Positions 25,569 through 35,340 are shown, counted from the stretch's first letter. The stretch is DNA of 64,000 nucleotides from Bin5 sp965200615 (GCA_965200615.1 OZ241377.1:1736001-1800000); one strand, 5' to 3'. The notes: generated by a model from the sequence alone, not told the origin. A program made the numbers and translations.

Positions 25569-25958
25569 ATGTTTGTGGATACCTAACGTGTTGATAAATG
25601 CCCGATTCTCTGATGCCCCGGGCCACGAAGCCGCCAGGGCCGGCTTGGAGAATGCCCTTGACAGCTCTGAGCCTCTTCGAATCAGCCGCCAGATTCTTCG
25701 AGAGTACCTGGCAATAGTCACGCGTCCACAGACCTGGTCTGTTGCTATTGACCGCGCTGACGCACTAGACGACGTGGACCGATTCGCCGCCGCTTTCGAG
25801 GTGTTGGAGGACGGGCCCCCGTCGGAGGCAAACAGATTCATGACGCTAACATCGTCGCCACCATGCTGGCCTACGGAGAGCGCCGGCTCCTGACCTTCAA
25901 CGTCGCCGACTTCCGGCGCTTTGCAGACCACGTCGAGTTGGTTTCAGCAGGAACATAA
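25569..25958 (+). pseudogene. PIN domain toxin, two frameshifts
   Basis: The reading starts MFVDT, then needs a one-base correction at about 25583 (extra T) to continue NVLINARFSDAPGHEAA, LRISRQILREYLAIVTRP and RFAAAFEVLEDGPP. A base missing in a C-run at 25816-25820 then moves to the frame KQIHDANIVATMLAYG with RRLLTFNVADFRRF. The acidic PIN ligands (VDT, E in REYL, HDAN, NVADF) are all present across the three frames. This is a recently broken VapC-type ribonuclease, or an intact one with two assembly errors. Confidence 0.75.
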
Positions 25959-26105
25959 GCAGTTTAAGTTTGGTAGCCTGACAGACCAATGCTAAGATGG
26001 GCAACAACAGCGACTCATCCCATTTGAGAACTCCCCATATAGTCTGACTAAGCCGGCAAAGAATTTATCAGTTTATTGACCCGTCCCATCGAAAGTACTG
26101 CGCCT

Positions 26106-27107
26106 ATGTCTACGTCTACTCCACCCAGAATTTTCCTTCTGCTGGCGCTTGTCAGTCTCCTGTGCGCCTGCGGAGGAAACAGGGCGGAACCTCAGTCGGA
26201 CCGTCTTCAAGTCGTCGCCACCGTCTCTCCCATCACTAACATCGTCTACAACATCAGCGGCGCCCACGTCGAACTGACCGGCCTCGTGCCCGCCGGCGCT
26301 GACTCCCATACCTTCGAACTGGCCCCTTCCGATGCCGTCACTCTGGCCAGTGCCGATCTCATCTTCATCAACGGGCTCGACCTGGAGACCTCCGCCATGC
26401 AGATGGCCGAAGCCAATCTCAAGGACGGAGGCGAGATCGTTCTCCTCGGTGAAATGGTCATCGACCCTGAAGACTATGTTTTCGATTTCTCCTTTCCCGA
26501 AGAGGCAGGCAGCCCCAATCCTCATCTGTGGACCGATCCGATCTTCGCCCTCGAGTATGCCGAAATCGTACGCGAAAAGCTGACCGCCCACGACCCAGAC
26601 AACGCCGAAGCATACCAGGCCAACTACGATGAGTTCGCCGCGCGTATCGAAGCGCTGGATGCCGCCATTCAGGCCACGACTGCCAGCATCCCCGCAGAAC
26701 ACCGCAAACTGTATACCTATCACGACTCGTTCGCCTACTTCGCGCCCCGCTACGGCTACACAGTCCTGGGCGCCATCCAACCGGCCGATTTCTCCCAACC
26801 ATCAGGTCAGGAAGTCGCGGACCTTATAGACCAACTGCGCGAAGGCGGCGTCCCCACCATATTCGGCTCGGAGGTCTTCCCCTCCCGCGTTGTCGACCAG
26901 ATCGGCCGCGAAGCGGGCGTCCAGTTTGTCAGTACTTTGAGCGACGACGATCTTCCCGGAAACCCGGGCGACCCCGAACATTCCTACATCGGTATGATGG
27001 TGGGAAACCTGAAAACGATGGCGGAAGCCCTCGGCGGCGACCCCTCGCTCATGGATGGTGTTGAGACCGGTAATGTGCCCGGCCCGGATACGTCTGTTAA
27101 CCAGTAA
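26106..27107 (+). CDS. metal ABC transporter substrate-binding lipoprotein (ZnuA-like), copy 1
   Basis: 333 aa. The lipoprotein signal ends LLCACGG. The cluster A-1 fold has metal-site His in SHTFELAPSD, a second His in NPHLWTDP, a third in TYHDSFAYFAPRYG and an acidic ligand region FGSEVFPSR. It has no His-rich loop. The ATG at 26106 avoids an upstream TTG reading. It is the first of three paralogues before the ATPase and permease genes. Zn or Mn import is known for the family. Confidence 0.87.
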   Translation: MSTSTPPRIFLLLALVSLLCACGGNRAEPQSDRLQVVATVSPITNIVYNISGAHVELTGLVPAGADSHTFELAPSDAVTLASADLIFINGLDLETSAMQMAEANLKDGGEIVLLGEMVIDPEDYVFDFSFPEEAGSPNPHLWTDPIFALEYAEIVREKLTAHDPDNAEAYQANYDEFAARIEALDAAIQATTASIPAEHRKLYTYHDSFAYFAPRYGYTVLGAIQPADFSQPSGQEVADLIDQLREGGVPTIFGSEVFPSRVVDQIGREAGVQFVSTLSDDDLPGNPGDPEHSYIGMMVGNLKTMAEALGGDPSLMDGVETGNVPGPDTSVNQ

Positions 27108-27204
27108 CTTCAGCAGTGTCAGTAAACGACGACTCTAATGGATGCCCTAAATTCGTCAATGAAGACCGACGTTATATCCCCAACCGGACAAAGAAGATTT
27201 CGTC

Positions 27205-28213
27205 ATGCGGAACTCATTCCGAACTCTACTGTCTCTCCTGGCGCTGCCGCTCCTGATGGCCGCCTGTGTCCCCATCGCCACTGAGGAGACCGCCGTCGAA
27301 CCTGCCCCCCAGGAAGAAACCGTAGCCGAGCCGCAGCAGCCGCCCCTGGTCGTGGTCACCATGGGCAATGTCCTGGCCAACCATATCTATAACATCGCCG
27401 GCGATCGTGTCACCATCGAACGACTCGTGGCGCAAGGCACCGATCCGCATCACTATGAACCAGCGCCATCCGACGTCATAAAGCTGACCGAGTCCGACAT
27501 CATCTTCATGCGGGGCGGCAATCGCCCTGATGCGCTTCGCAAACGGCTCGAAAGATTTGCAAGCGAAGATACCACGATCGCCTTCGTGGACGCAGGGATC
27601 GAACCTGACGAGTTCATCTACGACGATTTCGGCCACATCGACGTACACTTGGGAGGCGATACTTTCTTTGCCATCCGTTATGCTGGGCAGATACGCGACA
27701 CACTGGTGAAGCGGGACCCGGACAACGCCGACACCTACAACGCAAACCACGACGACTACACAGCCCGCCTCATGGAGGTCGATGAGGCGACTAAGGCCCT
27801 TGTCGCCACCATTCCCGAGAAAAACCGCCAGCTTTACAGCTATCACAACTCATTCTCCTATTTCGCACGCCGCTACGGCTTTATTGTCCTGGGTTCGATT
27901 CAACCGCACGACTTCTCCGAACCGTCCGCTCACGACGTGGCAGAGACCATTGACCTGTTGCGGGAACTGAAGCTGCCCGCTATCTTTGGCTCCTCCTTTA
28001 CCCCTTCACCCGTTATGGAACAGATCAGTCGCGAGGCAGACGTCCCGATCTACATGATCGATGACGACGATCTGCCCGGTGAACCGGGTGACCTTGAGCA
28101 CTCCTTTGTCAATATGCAAGGTGCAAAACATGAAGACATTAGCTGAAGCGCTTGGCGGTGACCCCACACTTATGGACCACATCGACACCCGCAACGTGCC
28201 GGACACGGAGTAA
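27205..28213 (+). pseudogene. metal ABC transporter substrate-binding lipoprotein, copy 2, frameshift near the C-terminus
   Basis: A signal peptide MAACVP is followed by a ZnuA-like protein with DPHHYEPAPSDVIKLTESD, SYHNSFSYFARRYG and DDDLPGEPGDLEHSF. The frame is lost at about 28122-28129 (extra base in an A-run). The expected end, NMKTLAEALGGDP then TLMDHIDTRNVPD, is in the next frame and stops at 28213. The second metal ligand region differs from copy 1: HIDVHLGGD replaces NPHLWTDP. The last 30 residues are outside the metal site, so the product could still work. Confidence 0.78.
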
Positions 28214-28393
28214 ATTCGCTAAGCAGCGGAAACGCCTCGATGAAGCTCGATGAAGGAGGTCTGTGGAGCATGAGGAGATTTTCTGTCTCGCCGGCAAGAT
28301 GGTACAGTCAACAGGAGCAGTTTGGAAGCGAGTAAGCGGTTGACGGGAAACAGGCGTTGACACCGCCGTCGGCCGGTGCTACAGTATGTCTTG

Positions 28394-28409
28394 TTGCGAA
28401 AATTCGCAA
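28394..28409 (+). promoter_or_regulatory. palindromic operator candidate upstream of the Fur/Zur gene
   Basis: TTGCGAA-AA-TTCGCAA is a perfect 7+7 palindrome 15 bases before the regulator's ATG. AT-rich DNA (aataaataaaattatc) sits between it and the start. Its size and place suit autoregulation by the Fur/Zur protein; the sequence is not the standard Fur box. Confidence 0.5.
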
Positions 28410-28423
28410 TAAATAAAATTATC

Positions 28424-28861
28424 ATGCCCCACAATACGACGGAGATCAATCGGCAGTTACGCAAATCAGGCTACCGGGTAACGCCCCAACGCCAACTCAT
28501 CCTGGACGCCGTCTGTCAACTCGGCGACCATGTCACGCCCGAAGCCGTGTACGACCATGTACACCGCACCGCTCCCACGCTGAGCCGGGCGACTGTCTAC
28601 CGGGTACTGCACTTTCTGACGGAACAGCGCATCCTGGCGCTGGTGCATATGGCCGATGGCCGGCTCGCCTACGAGATGGCCGGCCCCGAGCCGCATCACC
28701 ACCTCGTCTGCCGCTCCTGCGACAGCCTGCTCGAGCTGCCGCACAGCGTCTTGCGCTCCTTTCGCCGGGCGATGGATACTCAATACGACTTTGAGGTCGA
28801 CGTAAGTCATCTCTCATTCTTTGGGCATTGCACCGACTGCCGTGACTCTGCCGGCGCCTGA
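28424..28861 (+). CDS. Fur family metalloregulator (Zur-like)
   Basis: 145 aa from the ATG at 28424. The winged helix has GYRVTPQRQLILDAV and PTLSRATVYRVLHFL. The metal-binding half has EPHHHLVCRSC and a second Cys pair GHCTDC, the structural Zn site of Fur/Zur/PerR. Because it lies inside a zinc/manganese-type ABC locus, zinc sensing (Zur) is likely. Under metal it would repress the flanking solute-binding and transporter genes. Confidence 0.87.
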   Translation: MPHNTTEINRQLRKSGYRVTPQRQLILDAVCQLGDHVTPEAVYDHVHRTAPTLSRATVYRVLHFLTEQRILALVHMADGRLAYEMAGPEPHHHLVCRSCDSLLELPHSVLRSFRRAMDTQYDFEVDVSHLSFFGHCTDCRDSAGA

Positions 28862-28911
28862 CGCCAATTGTGGGGGTACACGCCACCAGCCTGGCGAAAG
28901 GGTACCCGCAG

Positions 28912-30026
28912 ATGCTTCACTCACTCCGAACTCTGTCCTCGCTCCTGGCAATTCTGTTCCTCATCGCCGCTTGCGCCCCGGCCGCGCCTGTAACGACTGA
29001 CGCCCCCGCCGAGGAGGAGCGGCTTCGCGTCGTCGCTTCACTCTCCCAATCCGAAACATTGTCTACAACATCGGCGGCGACCGCATCGATCTCGTTGGAA
29101 TCCTGCCCCCGGGAGTCGACCCCCATACCTTCGAACCGAAACCTTCCGATGCCGTGAAACTGGCTGAGGCCGATCTCATCTTTCTGAACGGGATGCATCT
29201 CGATGAGACAACATTGAAGCTGGCTGAGGCAAACCTGAAAGATGGGGCTGAGCTCATCGAGCTGGCCGTGGCCGTAGCCGGTCCCGATGAACTCCTCTAT
29301 GGCATCGAACATCATCATGGTCATGGTGAAGATGAGGGCCACGACGACGAGGACGACGAGCACGGCCACGCTGAAGAGGATGACCACGAAGACGCAGATG
29401 ACGAGCACGGTCACGCCGATGAGGACGACCACGAAGGCGAGGAAGGGGAGCCTGACCCGCACCTGTTGCTCGATCCGAACTTCGCCATCCGCTACGCCAA
29501 AGTCGTGTTTGTCAGGCTGGCGGACCGCGATCCGGACAACAGGGATTACTATGAGAGCAACTTTAACGAGTATACCGCCCGCCTCTTGGCTCTCGATGAA
29601 GCCATTCAGGTCACCACGGCAACCATCCCTGAATCGAATCGCCGGCTGCTCACCTATCACGACTCGTTCGGCTACTTTGCCATCCGCTACGGCTACACCG
29701 TGATCGGCGCCATCCAGCCGAACGACACGTCTCAGCCGTCTGCCCAGGAGGTGGCCGCGCTGATCGATCAACTACTGGACGAAGGCGTGCCGGCTATCTT
29801 TGGCTCGGCGCAATTCCCCGCAGACGTGATTGACCAGATCGCGTCAGAGACAGGCGCCACCGTTGGTACACTGCTCGATGAAGACCTGCCAGGCGAGCCG
29901 GGCGATCCCGAGCACACATACATCGGAATGATGGTCGAAAATCTGAGAACGTTGGCGACTACGCTGGGGGGCGACCCCTCCCCGATGGATGAAGTCGACA
30001 TCGGCAACGTGCCCGACAGCGAATAG
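28912..30026 (+). pseudogene. metal ABC transporter substrate-binding lipoprotein with His-rich loop, copy 3, frameshifted
   Basis: The ATG at 28912 opens a signal peptide ending LFLIAACAP. At about 29044-29047 one C is missing: the frame changes from RVVASLS to NIVYNIGGDRIDLVGILPPG, with DPHTFEPKPSD and all later domains intact to 30026. It differs from copies 1 and 2 by a His/Asp/Glu-rich loop (29305-29450) made of near-repeats such as DDEHGHAEEDDHED, typical of zinc-specific ZnuA proteins. Metal ligands H in DPHTF, DPHLLLDP and TYHDSFGYFAIRYG are present. It is directly upstream of the ATPase gene, so it is the core binding protein of the system. The frameshift may be a base-call error. 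Confidence 0.78.
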
Positions 30027-30053
30027 GAAGTAAAGTAGGAGAGTAACGTACAA

Positions 30054-30093
30054 AGGGAGTGAGGGGTGAGGAACCTCTCACCCCTCACTCCCT
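30054..30093 (+). repeat. perfect 17-bp hairpin between the binding-protein and ATPase genes
   Basis: AGGGAGTGAGGGGTGAG (30054-30070) pairs completely with CTCACCCCTCACTCCCT (30077-30093) around GAACCT. It is followed by CTCTCTCCTCAAAAGG, the ribosome site of the next gene. Such stems can protect the 3' end of a highly expressed binding-protein mRNA or attenuate the distal genes. Confidence 0.65.
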
Positions 30094-30115
30094 CTCTCCT
30101 CAAAAGGAAGTGCAA

Positions 30116-30967
30116 ATGAATCCGCTCATCGAATTAAGAGGCGTGGCCTTCGGCTATGGCTCGTTCAATGTCCTGGACGAGATCGACCTGCATCTGCATC
30201 CCGGCCAGTTTGTCGGCCTGGTGGGGCCGAGCGGCGCCGGCAAGACTTCCCTGTTGAAGCTCATCCTGACCCTCCTCACGCCAGGAGAAGGAGAGATCCG
30301 GCGCGTGCGTCCGGACCTGCGTATCACCTATGTACCGCAGATCGAGACCGTCGACTGGAGTTTCCCTGTCACGGCCGAGGAGGTGGTGTTGATGGGCCTC
30401 GACCACCGCCAGAACATCTGGCCCTGGCCCCGCGCCCGCGAGCGCAAAAGGGCGCGCGAAATCCTGGACCGCCTGGAGATCGGCCATCTGGCGGAGCGCC
30501 ATATCCGCGACCTGTCCGGCGGACAGCAGCAACGCGTTTTCCTTGCGCGGGCGCTGGTCGCAGACCCGGAAGTTCTCGTGCTCGATGAGCCCACTACCGG
30601 CGTGGATGTCCGCAGCGCCGAAAATATCTTCCACTGGCTCACCATGCTGAATAAAGAGGGAATGACGATCCTGCTGACTACTCACGACCTCAACATGGCC
30701 GCCGCCCATGTGCCCTGGGTCGTCTGCCTCAACCGCCGCATCGTAGCCCAAGGACCGCCGCAAGAGATCTTTACCGAAGAGATTCTGGGCGACGCTTACC
30801 GAGGAGACTTTATCGTCATCCGCCAGGACGATCTGATCTTCGTGCAACAGAGGCCCCATCCCCACGGACTGAATGAAGTGCTGCCCGACCCCGTGGAGGG
30901 GGGACTGCCCAACCACGACAGCTTGGAAAAGACTGTTCAGCCTAACTCTGCCTCAAAGGAGGCCTGA
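30116..30967 (+). CDS. metal ABC transporter ATP-binding protein (ZnuC-like)
   Basis: 283 aa from the ATG at 30116, with AAAAGGAAG upstream. Walker A is GPSGAGKTS, the signature is LSGGQQQRVFLARAL, Walker B is EVLVLDEPTTGVD and the switch His is in LLTTHDLNM. It energises uptake by the permease encoded six bases downstream. The C-terminal tail beyond residue 245 is longer than usual and holds HPHGL, with little other pattern. It belongs with the binding proteins and Fur/Zur gene upstream. Confidence 0.92.
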   Translation: MNPLIELRGVAFGYGSFNVLDEIDLHLHPGQFVGLVGPSGAGKTSLLKLILTLLTPGEGEIRRVRPDLRITYVPQIETVDWSFPVTAEEVVLMGLDHRQNIWPWPRARERKRAREILDRLEIGHLAERHIRDLSGGQQQRVFLARALVADPEVLVLDEPTTGVDVRSAENIFHWLTMLNKEGMTILLTTHDLNMAAAHVPWVVCLNRRIVAQGPPQEIFTEEILGDAYRGDFIVIRQDDLIFVQQRPHPHGLNEVLPDPVEGGLPNHDSLEKTVQPNSASKEA

Positions 30968-30972
30968 CCGCA

Positions 30973-31827
30973 ATGGACGTTCTGCTTGCCCCGTTTCAAT
31001 ATGAGTTCTTCCGCAACGGCACAATTGCCGCCGTCCTCGTCGGCGGCCTCTGCGCCATGATCGGCGTCTACATCGTCCTGCGCGGCATGAGTTTCATCGG
31101 CCACGGCCTCTCCCACGCCGTCTTCGGCGGGGCAGTAGTCGCCTTCATTCTCCAGTTCAACTTCTACGTCGGGGCCGTGTCCTGGGGTTTTATCGCCGCC
31201 CTGCTGATCAATCAGACCGTTCGTAAAACGACAATCAGCGCCGACGCCGCCATCGGCGTGGTGACGACCGCAAGTTTCGCCTTGGGGGTCGCCCTCATCT
31301 CACGCTACCGCCGCTTCTCCCAATCGTTCGACGCGGCCCTATTCGGCAACGTCCTCGGCGTCACTCCGACCGACATTGCCGTGATCGTCTTCGTTACACT
31401 GGCCGCGACGTTTATGATCTTTTTCTTCTACAAGCAACTGCTCTTCACTACTTTCAACACCGAGGTCGCACAGGTCTACGGGATTCCCACCGTCTGGATC
31501 GAGACCTGGTTTGCCTTGATACTTGCGGCTGTGATCATCGCCGCAGTCCAGATCATGGGCGTAACCATGATCGGGGCCGCCCTCGTCGTGCCACCGATCA
31601 CCGTGCGGCTGTTGACCGACAGCTTCCATCGCCTCATGATCTACTCGACGATTTTGGGCGCGGTGACCGGATTGATCGGAATGTATCTCAGCTTCTACGT
31701 GGACGTTTCCAGCGGGGCGTCGATTGTGCTGCTGCAATCGATACTTTTCTGCATCGTTCTCTTCTACGTTGCCAAAATACGCAACAGACGCCGGCTTGTC
31801 GAAACGCCGGTCTACGGTCCTACCTGA
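30973..31827 (+). CDS. metal ABC transporter permease (ZnuB-like)
   Basis: 284 aa with about eight membrane segments. It opens with the family-typical FEFFRNG-like YEFFRNGTIAAVLVGGLCAM and IVLRGMSFIGHGLSHAVFGG. The coupling-helix region and AALVVPPITVRLLTDS are those of ABC-3 permeases for Zn, Mn or Fe. It ends the operon. An inverted repeat at 31865-31893 lies before the convergent rnc gene. Confidence 0.92.
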   Translation: MDVLLAPFQYEFFRNGTIAAVLVGGLCAMIGVYIVLRGMSFIGHGLSHAVFGGAVVAFILQFNFYVGAVSWGFIAALLINQTVRKTTISADAAIGVVTTASFALGVALISRYRRFSQSFDAALFGNVLGVTPTDIAVIVFVTLAATFMIFFFYKQLLFTTFNTEVAQVYGIPTVWIETWFALILAAVIIAAVQIMGVTMIGAALVVPPITVRLLTDSFHRLMIYSTILGAVTGLIGMYLSFYVDVSSGASIVLLQSILFCIVLFYVAKIRNRRRLVETPVYGPT

Positions 31828-31864
31828 AGGGGAGAGCGCAAAGAGAGGGTGGTAATTGGAGGGC

Positions 31865-31893
31865 CCGTACACGAGAGGTAGCCCTGTGTACGG
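31865..31893. terminator. inverted repeat between convergent genes
   Basis: CCGTACAC (31865-31872) and GTGTACGG (31886-31893) form a perfect 8-bp stem with a 13-base loop. It stands between the metal permease and rnc, which converge here. No T-run is seen, so a terminator role is inferred from position only. Confidence 0.4.
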
Positions 31894-31924
31894 AGCAGAA
31901 CGCTGTTGCCGGGAAATACGGCTC

Positions 31925-32713
31925 TCACCGTTCGCTCTTCATCTCTTCCATCTCCACAGACGCCAGTTCGTATTCCTCAGCCAACCCGCTGTCTTCGTAC
32001 CCGGGCATCGTTTGCCCCAGGCGAAACAGCGCCATCGCCGCCGCGGCCTGTTCGGCCTCCTGCTTGCTCTGCCCCTGGCCGACGCCGTAGGGCTGCTTGC
32101 CGATCGTCACCTGGCGCGTGAAAAGCCGGGCATGGTCCGGCCCCTCAGTGTGGACCGTCCTGTAGCGGGGAGTCTGTCCCATCGCCGCCTGCACCCACTC
32201 CTGCAGGCGGCTCTTGGGATCCTTGGTCAGTGCGTGCTGTGCCACGCGCCCGATCTCCTCGATCAGGCGCGGTTCGAGAAACTCGCGCAGCGCCGAGAGT
32301 CCCTGATCAAGATAGAGAGCGCCGATAAAGGCCTCATACGTATCGCACAGTGTCGTGCGGCGGCCGCGCCCCCCACTTTCCTCCTCGCCGCGCCCCAAAA
32401 GCAGGTAGTCGCCCAGCCCCAACTCCCTGGCGAAGCGCGATAACGTCTCCCGCTTGACCAGCGCCGCCCGCAGATTCGTCAACTCACCTTCCCGCCGCTC
32501 CGAAAATCGTCGGAACAGCAGCTCGCTGACAATGAAACTCAGCACTGCATCCCCCAGGAATTCAAGACGCTGATTGTCCTGCAGGTCACTTTCTCCATCG
32601 GCCTCGTGCAGGTAACTGCGATGAACGAACGCCCGTTGCAACAGGGCGCGATCATTGAAGCGGACGCCTACCGCTCCCTCAAGTTCGTTCAAAGTATCGT
32701 GCTCGAGCTCCAT
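31925..32713 (-). CDS. rnc: ribonuclease III
   Basis: 262 aa. The signature box is QRLEFLGDAVLSF, and the second catalytic acidic site is in DTYEAFIGALYLDQG. A double-stranded RNA-binding domain follows (KSRLQEWVQAAMGQTPRY, then GQGQSKQEAEQAAAAMAL). It cleaves dsRNA in rRNA and mRNA processing. The acidic C-terminal tail of about 25 residues is an extension. It is on the minus strand 28 bases after the threonine-synthase-like gene, which reads in the same direction. Confidence 0.93.
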   Translation of the reverse strand: MELEHDTLNELEGAVGVRFNDRALLQRAFVHRSYLHEADGESDLQDNQRLEFLGDAVLSFIVSELLFRRFSERREGELTNLRAALVKRETLSRFARELGLGDYLLLGRGEEESGGRGRRTTLCDTYEAFIGALYLDQGLSALREFLEPRLIEEIGRVAQHALTKDPKSRLQEWVQAAMGQTPRYRTVHTEGPDHARLFTRQVTIGKQPYGVGQGQSKQEAEQAAAAMALFRLGQTMPGYEDSGLAEEYELASVEMEEMKSER

Positions 32714-32741
32714 GCCAATGCCTCCCTGGCACAGAAAAACG

Positions 32742-33860
32742 CTAAACCGCCGGCAGCCGTTTGAGGCCCAGGCCAGTCAGGTTGACGACCACGGTGTCCG
32801 ACGGTTTCAGCCGGGGACCCAAACTCGTCAGAGCCGCCGCCACCGTGGCGCTGGTCGGCTCGACAAAAAGCCCGCGCTGGGCCAGACGCTCCTGCGCTTC
32901 CAGAATCTCCTCATCGTTGACCACGATCGCCGTACCGCCCGACTGCCGCAAAGCCCACAAGATAGAGCGGTTGCGCACCGGGTTCTCCACCGCGATGCCG
33001 TCGGCCAGAATACTCGGCGCAACCTGGCGGCGCGGCACGATCTCGCTGTAGCCTTCGTGAAACGCGTCGCAGATCGGCGTAATCGGCTCGGCCTGCACCG
33101 CCACCATCCGCGGCAACCTGTCAACTGCGCCGCTGCGGTGCAAATGCTGAAACCCCCGCCACGCGCCCAGGAAAAGGCCGCCATAGCCGACCGGGCTCAC
33201 AAACCAGTCCGGGACCCTCCCCCCAAGCTGCTCCCAGATCTCCCAGGCATTGGTCATGAAGCCCAGCAGGCAGGCCGGATGCCAGGCATGGGAAGCATAC
33301 ACCACGTCAACGCCCGTCTCAGAGGCTTCAGCGGCTTCTGTCGCCGCCATACGCGGCCCGCTGACCTCTACCAGCTCCGCCCCATACACCGCAATCTGCG
33401 CCTTCTTCGGCTGTGGCGCGTACGCCGGCACAAAGATCCGGGCAAACAGGCCCGCCCTCGCAGCGTAGCAGGCAAGGCTGGCGCCCGCATTGCCGCTGGA
33501 GTCGTCCATGACCGTCCGAACGCCCTGGCCCACAAGCCAGTTCACGATCACGCTGACCCCGCGGTCCTTATAGCTGCCTGAAGGCATCAACCCCTCAAAT
33601 TTCCAGTAGACCCGCTGGCGCCCCCAGTTGTCCTTGATCAACGGTGTCCACCCCTCCCCCAGCGAAAACAGCTCGCGCCCCTCGGCCACTACCGGCAGCA
33701 TCGCCAGGTAGCGCCAGTGCCCCGGCGCTCGATCATCAATCTGGTCCGGGTCAAAGGGAGGCAGGTCGCGATACTCCAACGGTTCGCCGCTGAGAGGGCA
33801 ACGCAGGGGAGCTTCTTCGGCAGCAACCTGAAAGCTGCTGCTGGGGCAGTAAGCGATCAA
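32742..33860 (-). CDS. pyridoxal-phosphate enzyme, threonine synthase-like
   Basis: 372 aa. The PLP lysine is in MPSGSYKDRGVSVIV. The phosphate-binding loop is DDSSGNAGASLACYAAR, and GYGGLFLGAWRGFQHL is the glycine loop. The N-terminus (RCPLSGEPLEYRDLPPF, EGWTPLIKD) matches the threonine synthase branch of fold type II. The start at 33860 is a TTG after GGAAAGGA, the only fitting one. Threonine synthase or a related beta-elimination enzyme is most likely; serine or threonine dehydratase is less so. Confidence 0.85.
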   Translation of the reverse strand: MIAYCPSSSFQVAAEEAPLRCPLSGEPLEYRDLPPFDPDQIDDRAPGHWRYLAMLPVVAEGRELFSLGEGWTPLIKDNWGRQRVYWKFEGLMPSGSYKDRGVSVIVNWLVGQGVRTVMDDSSGNAGASLACYAARAGLFARIFVPAYAPQPKKAQIAVYGAELVEVSGPRMAATEAAEASETGVDVVYASHAWHPACLLGFMTNAWEIWEQLGGRVPDWFVSPVGYGGLFLGAWRGFQHLHRSGAVDRLPRMVAVQAEPITPICDAFHEGYSEIVPRRQVAPSILADGIAVENPVRNRSILWALRQSGGTAIVVNDEEILEAQERLAQRGLFVEPTSATVAAALTSLGPRLKPSDTVVVNLTGLGLKRLPAV

Positions 33861-34136
33861 CTGTCGGTTCCTTTCCGGGGGCCGAGTGGAGTAGCTGCGC
33901 CCCGTTCAGGCAGGGACGCGTTATCCATTCTTCCATACTGTTGTAACCGAACTGAGTAGAATGGTCAAGTAGGAAGGCCTCCAGGCCGGAAAACCGGCTG
34001 CCTCTTCAAACTGCGGCGGAACCACGATAATGTGTTAAAATCGGACCGTTCCCAAGACAACCCGGAGACCGTGCTCCCACCATTACCCGGAAAAGCCCCC
34101 ACTGGACTGCCAACCACCGAATAGAGAGTCCCGAAG

Positions 34137-35243
34137 ATGAAAATCAAGCGCATCTCCGCCTATCAGGTCGACCTGCCCTTGCACGAAGGCCGCTACGCCT
34201 GGTCCGGGGGCAAATCGGTCTCCGTTTTCGACAGCACCATCGTCCAGGTCGAGACAGACAACGGCCTCGTCGGCCACGGCGAAGTCTGCCCTCTCGGCCC
34301 CTTCTATCTGCCCGCCTACGCGGCCGGCGTGCGCACCGGCCTGGCCGAACTGGCCCCCCACCTCATCGGCCTCGACCCTCGCCAGCTGGCAATCCTCAAC
34401 GAGCAGATGGACCGGGCCCTCAAGGGCCATCCCTACGTCAAATCAGGCATCGACATCGCCTGCTGGGACATTCTCGGCCAAGCCGCCGGACAGCCTCTCT
34501 GTGTCCTTCTGGGCGGACGCTACGGCGAAGACTTCATCCTCTACCGCGCCATCTCCCAGCGCCCCCCGGCCGAAATGGCGGACTCCGTCGCCGCCTACCG
34601 CGCCGAAGGCTACCGCCGTTTCCAGCTGAAGGTTGGCTCCGACGCCGACACCGACATCGAAAGGATCCACGCGGTGGCCGCCGTCCTGGGCCCCGGAGAC
34701 GTCCTCATCGCCGACGCCAACACCGGCTGGCTCGTCCACGAGGCCGCCCGCGTCGTACGCGGCGTCCGGGATGTCGATGTTTATGTCGAGCAGCCCTGCC
34801 TCAGCTACGACGCCTGTCTCTCCATTCGCCGCCGCACTTCGCACCCCTTTATCCTCGACGAGACCATCGATGGCATTGACGCCCTCCTTTCAGCGCATCG
34901 GGACGACGCCATGGATGCCGTAAACATCAAGATCAGCAAGTTCGGCGGACTGACCAAGGCCCGGCAGGCGCGCGATCTCTGTGTCTCCCTCGGCATCGCC
35001 ATGACCATCGAAGACAGCTGGGGCGGCGACATCACAACCGCCGCCATCGCCCATCTGGCGCACAGTACCCCGCCCGAATTCCTCTTTACCGCCACCGATT
35101 TCAACAGCTACGTCACCGTCAGCACTGCCGAAGGCGCGCCCCAGCGCCGCAATGGCCGCATGACTGCATCCACCGACCCCGGCCTCGGCATCACCCCCCG
35201 CTGGCAGACCCTGGGCGAACCCGTGCTGGCGATCGACTCCTGA
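34137..35243 (+). CDS. mandelate racemase/muconate lactonizing enzyme family protein, copy 1
   Basis: 368 aa. The enolase-superfamily barrel has a catalytic Lys in RFQLKVGSD, Mg ligands Asp in IADANTGW, Glu in VYVEQPC and Asp/Glu in ILDETIDG, then a second base Lys in NIKISKFGGLT. This layout is that of dipeptide epimerases and hydroxyproline dehydratases rather than mandelate racemase itself, which has a catalytic His. The ATG follows a short AT-rich leader. It may be a broad dehydratase or racemase for acids taken up by the transporters nearby (inference). Confidence 0.87.
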   Translation: MKIKRISAYQVDLPLHEGRYAWSGGKSVSVFDSTIVQVETDNGLVGHGEVCPLGPFYLPAYAAGVRTGLAELAPHLIGLDPRQLAILNEQMDRALKGHPYVKSGIDIACWDILGQAAGQPLCVLLGGRYGEDFILYRAISQRPPAEMADSVAAYRAEGYRRFQLKVGSDADTDIERIHAVAAVLGPGDVLIADANTGWLVHEAARVVRGVRDVDVYVEQPCLSYDACLSIRRRTSHPFILDETIDGIDALLSAHRDDAMDAVNIKISKFGGLTKARQARDLCVSLGIAMTIEDSWGGDITTAAIAHLAHSTPPEFLFTATDFNSYVTVSTAEGAPQRRNGRMTASTDPGLGITPRWQTLGEPVLAIDS

Positions 35244-35340
35244 GCTTTCAACAGGCAGTTTTCAGTTGCCGGTCGACCGGTCGCCTGCTGCTCACAACCT
35301 GCACGGTAACGTGTGAGACCGTATACATACCGCCTCAGAT

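Noticed and set aside
28870..29157. Separate short lipoprotein gene before the metal-binding protein
   Set aside because: It is the N-terminal part of copy 3, split by a missing base at about 29045; the family sequence continues in the next frame.
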